Shown here piece after piece: positions 6,272 to 10,405 of a stretch of DNA of 10,405 nucleotides (position 1 is its first letter; each line of letters starts with the position of its first letter). The translations under genes and the position numbers were made by a program. Under the pieces are notes generated by a model. It made no database searches and was not told the DNA's origin. It was given only the letters and a program-made list of their open reading frames with translations. This stretch comes from Clostridiales bacterium (GTDB taxonomy: Bacteria; Bacillota_A; Clostridia; Saccharofermentanales; Saccharofermentanaceae): contig JAGCGE010000376.1 in the NCBI GenBank assembly GCA_017649745.1, positions 1 to 10,405 on the forward strand, read 5' to 3'.

Positions 6272-6315
6272 ACACAAAAGGGCCCGTCCGAACTCTCTTA
6301 GTTCAGACAGGCCCT
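6272..6315 (-). terminator. 16-bp hairpin, minus-strand terminator
   Basis: Arms at 6279-6294 and 6300-6315 with a 5-nt loop. On the minus strand all 16 positions pair (two as G-U) and the stem runs into TTTTGTGTT. On the plus strand the same two positions are C:A mismatches and no T-run follows at once. It would stop transcripts coming from the HEPN side; weaker action on the plus strand after the 6256 stop is possible. Confidence 0.65.
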
Positions 6316-6384
6316 ATAGTTTCTTTACTATATTCTTCCTATCAACCTGCAAACCACAGGTATCACGGAAGAATAATCACAGAA

Positions 6385-6411
6385 TATCAAATGTTATCAA
6401 TTTGTTATCAA
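6385..6411. repeat. Helically phased TATCAA repeats
   Basis: TATCAA occurs at 6385, 6395 and 6406; the last two lie within TGTTATCAA copies 11 bp apart. Such phased short repeats resemble arm-type sites of tyrosine integrases or operator/iteron arrays. No integrase gene is in the window, so the identification is tentative. Confidence 0.35.
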
Positions 6412-6412
6412 A

Positions 6413-6463
6413 TAGGCTCCTTGGATCTCTCAAACCCTTTATTTTCAAAGGTTTCAGGAGGCC
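6413..6463. repeat. Nested imperfect inverted repeats
   Basis: Outer arms AGGCTCCT (from about 6413) and AGGAGGCC (to 6463) enclose inner arms AAACCCTTT and AAAGGTTT. The fold would be a long bulged hairpin. It lies directly beside the TATCAA repeats and just after the 6469 stop of the minus-strand remnant. It may be part of an old recombination site or an RNA structure. Within 6257-6757 I see no complete gene; this, the two neighbouring repeats, the terminator and the remnant are its only recognisable contents. Confidence 0.35.
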
Positions 6464-6468
6464 GTTAA

Positions 6469-6648
6469 TTATTCGAGCTCTATGCAGACAACTATATATG
6501 GATTCCAATTTGTTTCAAAACCACAATATATAGTAGTATTATTCCATCCATTATTCTCATTCCGTTTCTTTCCCAGACTTATTAGGAACATCTTGGGAAC
6601 ATTCCTATTTCCAAATCGCATCTGCAAAACAGGGGCATCTCGGATGGA
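6469..6648 (-). pseudogene. C-terminal gene remnant downstream of the HEPN gene
   Basis: Minus-strand frame of 59 codons plus stop between TAA at 6651-6649 and TAA at 6471-6469. It contains QMRFGNRNVPKMFLISLGKK and NGWNNTTIYCGFETNWNPY, with a strand-rich end (IVVCIELE). The text is protein-like, with three Trp/Cys-type residues and no low-complexity bias, but the only ATG (6621) lacks a ribosome binding site. It seems to be the 3' end of a gene cut off at the inverted repeat 6651-6710. The family is unknown. A very short real gene starting at 6621 (50 aa) cannot be excluded. Confidence 0.35.
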
Positions 6649-6650
6649 TT

Positions 6651-6710
6651 ATTGAATAGTATAAACCTTGTGCATGCACCTATTTGTGTGTAACAAGGTT
6701 TCTATTCAAT
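6651..6710. repeat. 60-bp inverted repeat just downstream of the HEPN gene
   Basis: Arms ATTGAATAG-tat-AAACCTTGT and ACAAGGTTT-CTATTCAAT pair over 18 bp, perfect except for a 3-nt bulge, around a 21-nt loop containing the palindrome GCATGC. A further CAAGGT lies at 6714. It is not GC-rich and has no proper T-run, so a usual terminator is unlikely. It begins 48 bp after the HEPN stop codon. A structured RNA, a protein-binding palindrome, or the relic of a small mobile element are possible. Confidence 0.6.
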
Positions 6711-6757
6711 TTTCAAGGTACACATTTCAGCTACTTCCTACTATACGTCTCCTTATG

Positions 6758-8005
6758 TTACAAGGCATCGCCATCTTTAAACAGGATAAGTTCAGCAATA
6801 ACCTGAACGAGTGGCAATTCCCTAATTAAAGCATCTTTATGCATATGTGGTTTATACTGTCTTTCAACCTGACCGCTCTTCGAATGGACCAAAGCATTAC
6901 GTGTGTTGTATATTCTATTAGCAAGATTTGTATAGACCCCTTCTAATTCTGTCCACGCAATCTTATCTTTACGACAACCTGAAAAAACGACATTTTGAGA
7001 TGTATAATATTCACTCAAAGACGGATTCCATTCATTTAAAGCACGCTCTATCTCTTGAATTGGAACATACTCTTCCAATACATATTTCAATGATTCAAGC
7101 TCATTTCCACGCCCATCCTGATCATCGTTCTTCATCTTATTCCCTACCCACTTGGCTAAATCATACAACTTCTTTTCATTCTTGTACGAAAAGCTAGGAT
7201 CAGTTAGTTTATTCTTCATTTCATTGACTAGTTTTTTCTTATACACTGCATCAAAATAATATTCTAAAATATGGTAAAAAGATATGTAAGCAACAAAAGG
7301 GTCTTCAGAATCTACTGCTTTTGCATAATACTCTAGTGTATCTTGATTGATTGTTCTTCGTGGCGGTTCATCTATTTGACTAACTCTGGCTCTTCCTCCT
7401 CCACTTCGTTCAAACAAGTCTTCTAATCCAATGATTTTCATTATCGAATGTCTTGTTTTATACATATATAAATACTCAAATGAATTACAAAACTGAACAA
7501 AAGAGGCTAGTTTGATTTCCTTTTTCGCATCTATCCGGATAGTCTTGATTCTAATGGTTCGTGATATATACTCTTCTACCGATAATTCATCGCGAAAAAG
7601 AAGCCTACTATATAAATGGATAGCATTTAAAACTTCCTCTTTAACTTTTCTATTATCACACATCATTTTACAAACCATCACAATATATTCATACGATGCT
7701 GGTCCTAATGTGTATTCAATTTCATTAACAGAATCTTCTATACAAATAGACCTTCCTCGTAACCATCTCACTGTAATAGCAACCTCATAATTCTGTTCTG
7801 AATACAACTGCATTCCTTCAACAGACTTACTTTGCATTGAGTCGTATGCTTTCTTAAAAACAGCATTATCAATAACCATCTCCGTGTTTCTAATGTTTTT
7901 AGAGGGAACTGGAATAACAATGTCATTTTCCTCGTCGACACTATTATTATCAGCTACACCCAGCATTTCGCAAAAAATCTTCTTTATCTCTATGTATTCA
8001 GCCAT
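6758..8005 (-). CDS. HEPN-domain protein, candidate RNase effector
   Basis: 415-aa protein. The C-terminal part carries a HEPN-type catalytic motif, R369-NALV-H374, in NRIYNTRNALVHSKSG, after a helical stretch DPFVAYISFYHILEYYFD (235-252) typical of large HEPN proteins in which two helices frame the Rx4-6H motif. Residues 1-200 form a separate N-terminal region rich in Ile, Val and Glu without a recognised fold, perhaps a sensor. HEPN proteins with Rx4-6H are metal-independent RNases, frequently toxins or abortive-infection effectors. The ATG at 8005 has GAGGGTG 7 nt upstream. It follows the TOPRIM gene on the same strand after 176 nt with no clear terminator and no clear promoter in between, so cotranscription is possible but unproven. 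Activity is inferred. Confidence 0.75.
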   Translation of the reverse strand: MAEYIEIKKIFCEMLGVADNNSVDEENDIVIPVPSKNIRNTEMVIDNAVFKKAYDSMQSKSVEGMQLYSEQNYEVAITVRWLRGRSICIEDSVNEIEYTLGPASYEYIVMVCKMMCDNRKVKEEVLNAIHLYSRLLFRDELSVEEYISRTIRIKTIRIDAKKEIKLASFVQFCNSFEYLYMYKTRHSIMKIIGLEDLFERSGGGRARVSQIDEPPRRTINQDTLEYYAKAVDSEDPFVAYISFYHILEYYFDAVYKKKLVNEMKNKLTDPSFSYKNEKKLYDLAKWVGNKMKNDDQDGRGNELESLKYVLEEYVPIQEIERALNEWNPSLSEYYTSQNVVFSGCRKDKIAWTELEGVYTNLANRIYNTRNALVHSKSGQVERQYKPHMHKDALIRELPLVQVIAELILFKDGDAL

Positions 8006-8181
8006 ATTAACACCCTCGATTTATTACCGCCAGATTCTATAATTCATGCAATTTATATACTTAGAAAACAACTATGAGCAGGCTTCGTTCTACTATGATT
8101 ATCAAGATACTCCAACTTATTCACCAGACCTTTTGTTCTATTCATAACGTTATTTATACTTTTTATTATAATTGTATAATG

Positions 8182-8805
8182 CTATAAAACACTATTAATA
8201 TCATCTATCCAACTTCCATCCGCCGAAGATAGTTTTCTCATATAAAAACCAAAATTCGTGCTGTTTATATCCATATCATTTGATGATAACTTGCTAATAC
8301 GCTCAAGCATAAGAGCATAGTTCTCAGTATTTACTTGATTCATTAATTCTTGACGTTGTTCCTCTTTAGCATCATAATCACGAACCCCAGTGTATCTTTC
8401 TATAATACCGGCATTTTGTTTCTTTGCCGGAGATTTCAGCAATACTTCGCCCCAATGCTCAATTATAATCTGCATTGTACATGGATTCCCGAAAATCACA
8501 ACGCTCTCACTTGCCTTATCCGAATCGTGAAACGCATTGATTTTCTTTTTAATTTCCAAGTATCGAGTATATGGGTTCTTATCTGTATCACAAAATATCA
8601 AAACCAAGCTGTGAGCACCATTCTGATATTTATCTTGATATCGCGCAGGCAGATTTCCGTTTCCGTTCGCATTAACTAAATCTATCCTATAGGCGTTATC
8701 CCACAATCCTAATCCTTTGAGGCGATTCAAATAATCATATTCTTCAGAACCTTCGCAGATTATGCATATGGAAATCTTATGATCAATCTTCGGAAGTCTT
8801 CTCAT
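8182..8805 (-). CDS. TOPRIM-like (RloB-type) nuclease subunit
   Basis: 207-aa protein with the layout of a small TOPRIM domain: a first strand ending in IICEGSEEYDYL (Glu18, Gly19 and Glu21 as the acidic EG..E motif), a second strand ending in LVLIFCDTDKNPY (Asp73 and Asp75 as the DxD motif), then VVIFGNPCTMQIIIEHW, reminiscent of the NP.(F)E...LH segment of RloB proteins. The C-terminal 60 residues are helical. I chose the ATG at 8805, one base after the ATPase stop, because AAAAGGAGATTGAT precedes it; an ATG 18 nt earlier would overlap that site. TOPRIM partners of such ATPases (RloB, AriB of PARIS, the OLD nuclease domain) cut nucleic acid when released or activated. Sequence is closer in style to RloB than to AriB, but this is by eye. 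Confidence 0.75.
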   Translation of the reverse strand: MRRLPKIDHKISICIICEGSEEYDYLNRLKGLGLWDNAYRIDLVNANGNGNLPARYQDKYQNGAHSLVLIFCDTDKNPYTRYLEIKKKINAFHDSDKASESVVIFGNPCTMQIIIEHWGEVLLKSPAKKQNAGIIERYTGVRDYDAKEEQRQELMNQVNTENYALMLERISKLSSNDMDINSTNFGFYMRKLSSADGSWIDDINSVL

Positions 8806-8806
8806 A

Positions 8807-10063
8807 TCAATCTCCTTTTGCATTTATCTCCAGTAAAGATTCAATCAATTCAGGCTCCGGCAGCGCTCCTAAAGCTCCTTGTCTGTATTTTTCTATAACA
8901 TCTGTAGTATCTCGAACCCCATCTTGAGCCGTAAAATCTGCCAATGAATATACATACACACCATCTTGATCTTTACTCACAAACCATATTTGTTCTTTTC
9001 TGAAAAGCCTCTTACAATCCATCAGACTTACATCGTGAACTGTAAATATTAGCTGAGCCTTGGTATTCAATTCATTATTGAACATAGATACTATTGCTCT
9101 AGTTAGTTTAAAATGAATGCTGCTATCCAATTCATCTATGATTATGATTCTACCTGATTCCAAAGCATCAATGATGTAGCTAGCAAGAGCAGCCATTTTC
9201 TTAGTTCCTGTAGAATCATACAAAAGACTCGGAACTCGCTTTCCTTTGTAAACACTAGTCAACCTAATTCGATCCTCCAATTGATCCGGTATATTTAGCA
9301 CCTTTTCTTGAGGTTGCATTCCATCAATTATTGCTTCAAGCTTAACTTGATCTGGCGTTGCATAAAAATAATCATCCATATAGAGATCGGCATTCTTTAT
9401 GAAATTGACAATCTTCTCAGTATACTGACTCTTATTCTTGAGCATATTTATTGTTTTATCCCAAGGAATATTATTAAGGTCTATTATGTCTATCTTTGAA
9501 GCAAAACCCAATAATATCCTTTTCATTTCACGCATATGATCAAACTGATCAGTATCAACTAAATACATTAAAATATTGCTTCTGGAAACTATGTTAACTA
9601 AACTCTTCAAACCTCCATCCAACGAATTATATTCCTCATGTTCAGAATCCTTAATGAACCATACGTCATTTTTCTCATTACCGTGATCATCTCTGAAGAT
9701 TTCTGAAAATCTTTCATAAGTGTATTCGTGCTTATTTACATCATATTTAAAATCATACGAAAACTCTCTAGTCTCAAAAATAAAGGTAACACCCAAATCT
9801 GCAACTGAATCATTAGTAAATATATTTGTATTACTAACAAATCCCTTGTTCATAACTACACTCCATATAGTAAAAATGCATTTTAGCAGATTCGTCTTTC
9901 CGGAATTGTTGGGACCATATACACAAGATGTCTTTAGAACATTAAAATATCCGATGCTATTAACATTCGCTGACAAACGTTTATTCCTCATATCAGCCTT
10001 AAGTGAAAATACAATCTGTTCATCAAAGGCATTGCAGTTCTTTGCACGAATTTCTGTTATCAT
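8807..10063 (-). CDS. OLD/RloA-like AAA (ABC-type) ATPase
   Basis: 418-aa ATPase. Starting at the ATG at 10063 (GGAGG 7 nt upstream) the order is: MITEIRAKN...F strand, Walker A GPNNSGKT (50-57), a long variable insertion, signature-like DSTGTKKM (283-290), Walker B IIIIDELDSSIH (306-317) and an H-loop TVHD (341-344). The C-terminus has the familiar QIWFVSKD, YSLADF and GALGALPEPE blocks seen in RloA-type AAA_15/AAA_21 proteins. An earlier in-frame start would add 24 residues lying on the promoter. Size and layout fit RloA and AriA, which control a TOPRIM or HNH partner. The TOPRIM gene follows after one base. The likely role is sensing or restraining the nuclease; the trigger is unknown. Confidence 0.87.
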   Translation of the reverse strand: MITEIRAKNCNAFDEQIVFSLKADMRNKRLSANVNSIGYFNVLKTSCVYGPNNSGKTNLLKCIFTIWSVVMNKGFVSNTNIFTNDSVADLGVTFIFETREFSYDFKYDVNKHEYTYERFSEIFRDDHGNEKNDVWFIKDSEHEEYNSLDGGLKSLVNIVSRSNILMYLVDTDQFDHMREMKRILLGFASKIDIIDLNNIPWDKTINMLKNKSQYTEKIVNFIKNADLYMDDYFYATPDQVKLEAIIDGMQPQEKVLNIPDQLEDRIRLTSVYKGKRVPSLLYDSTGTKKMAALASYIIDALESGRIIIIDELDSSIHFKLTRAIVSMFNNELNTKAQLIFTVHDVSLMDCKRLFRKEQIWFVSKDQDGVYVYSLADFTAQDGVRDTTDVIEKYRQGALGALPEPELIESLLEINAKGD

Positions 10064-10093
10064 AATAATCCTCCAAAATTGAAAGGTATCAAT

Positions 10094-10122
10094 ATAATAG
10101 CACCGCCCAAGGAGATGTGCAA
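10094..10122 (-). promoter_or_regulatory. Promoter of the ATPase-TOPRIM operon
   Basis: On the minus strand: -35 TTGCAC (10122-10117), 17-bp spacer, -10 TATTAT (10099-10094), ending 31 nt before the ATG at 10063. Spacing is ideal and both boxes match the housekeeping consensus at 4-5 of 6 positions, so this is the most convincing promoter in the window. Confidence 0.75.
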
Positions 10123-10144
10123 TATTTTTACACAAAAAATGAAT

Positions 10145-10357
10145 TTAGTTTCTCTCGGCAACCATGGTCCCAACCTCGCTGTTGATCACACCGATCACTT
10201 CATCCAGCCTCTTCCGTCCTTCAAAGTATGCAGGCACCTCCTCAGAAATGATCATTTCTATTGTGTAGTTCTTCGAGTAATAAAAAGATGCATTATCTAT
10301 GTATGGTGTGCACCTTAATTGTTTTTTGTTCCAACCCAACTTAGAGTCATTTATAGC
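10145..10357 (-). pseudogene. C-terminal stump of an extracellular solute-binding protein
   Basis: Minus-strand frame ending at 10145, open back to a TAA just past 10357. The end reads TIEMIISEEVPAYFEGRKRL followed by DEVIGVINSEV and a charged tail. The pattern I..E...YF.G.K..DEV...I.S.V is the usual C-terminus of ABC-transporter solute-binding lipoproteins, where it forms the last helices. No signal peptide, N-terminal domain or start with a ribosome binding site is present, so it is best read as the 3' fragment of a broken gene. It ends 22 bp before the -35 box of the ATPase operon, as if the defence genes had been inserted in or beside it. Confidence 0.5.
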
Positions 10358-10370
10358 TTAAATCTGACTC
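10344..10370. repeat. Bulged palindrome GAGTCATTTA / TAAA-tc-TGACTC
   Basis: Arms of 10 bp (GAGTCATTTA against TAAA and TGACTC with a 2-nt bulge) around a 5-nt loop, at the upstream end of the solute-binding-protein stump. It may be an operator-like site or simply a chance AT-rich palindrome. Confidence 0.25.
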
Positions 10371-10405
10371 AACTATATTCACTTTGTATTTCAAATACTT
10401 TTTTA

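Noticed and set aside
6651..6710. CRISPR-like or terminator interpretation of the inverted repeat
   Set aside because: There is a single palindrome, not a spaced array, and the stem is AT-rich without a proper T-run.
8053..8145. 30-codon minus-strand frame (MNRTKGLVNKLEYL...) between the TOPRIM and HEPN genes
   Set aside because: There is no ribosome binding site and it is very short. It may be chance in a 176-bp AT-rich spacer.
8163..8180. ATTATA...TATAAT palindrome directly after the TOPRIM stop codon
   Set aside because: Only 6 AT pairs and no T-run on the minus strand, so not a credible terminator.
1..10405. tRNA, rRNA, CRISPR array or intact transposase/integrase
   Set aside because: Looked for by eye on both strands; no cloverleaf, rRNA segment, regular spacer array or recombinase motif was recognised.

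Overview
The window looks like a piece of accessory DNA (a defence island built on a decayed mobile element) from a low-to-mid GC Firmicute, probably a Clostridia or Lachnospiraceae-type bacterium. The reasons are purine-rich GGAGG-type ribosome binding sites, an AT-rich codon choice, extended -10 and TTGCAC/TATTAT promoters, and the protein families present. The taxon is an inference from style, not from a marker gene.

Left part (1-2818, minus strand): a three-gene operon with the hallmarks of an ABC-three-component (ABC-3C) conflict system. In transcription order it holds a 411-aa effector with a degenerate HNH-like zinc domain and the ABC-3C C-terminal domain, a 75-aa middle component, and a DUF2326-type SMC/Rad50-like ATPase that runs off the left edge. 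The genes overlap by 4 and 11 nt. The leader of the operon carries an extended -10 promoter, an 8-bp hairpin and three 11-bp-phased repeats.

Middle part (2903-4862, plus strand): a short in-frame protein tail without a beginning, then a tight four-gene run: DUF4417 protein, SGHYRP-motif protein, unknown acidic protein, zinc ribbon. It ends in a strong intrinsic terminator. There is no convincing promoter ahead of it, so it may be a cut-out of a prophage or integrative-element operon. Next come a GC-richer segment with a start-less open frame on the minus strand (4874-5104) and a monocistronic 256-aa gene of unknown function with its own promoter (5120-5890).

Decayed and structured stretch (5900-6757): two mutually overlapping candidate small genes, two hairpins whose G-U pairs fit minus-strand terminators, phased TATCAA repeats, nested inverted repeats, a minus-strand C-terminal gene remnant, and a 60-bp inverted repeat just downstream of the HEPN gene.

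Right part (6758-10122, minus strand): a promoter, then an OLD/RloA-like ATPase (418 aa), then a TOPRIM-like protein (207 aa) one base later, then after 176 nt a 415-aa HEPN protein with an Rx4H motif. The ATPase/TOPRIM pair has the same general architecture as RloAB or PARIS. The HEPN protein may be a third component or an independent RNase. The right edge (10145-10357) keeps what looks like the C-terminal stump of an extracellular solute-binding protein, suggesting an island border.

The most interesting points are two different ATPase-driven conflict modules in about 10 kb, the ATPase-TOPRIM-HEPN arrangement, and the structured non-coding DNA next to the HEPN gene.
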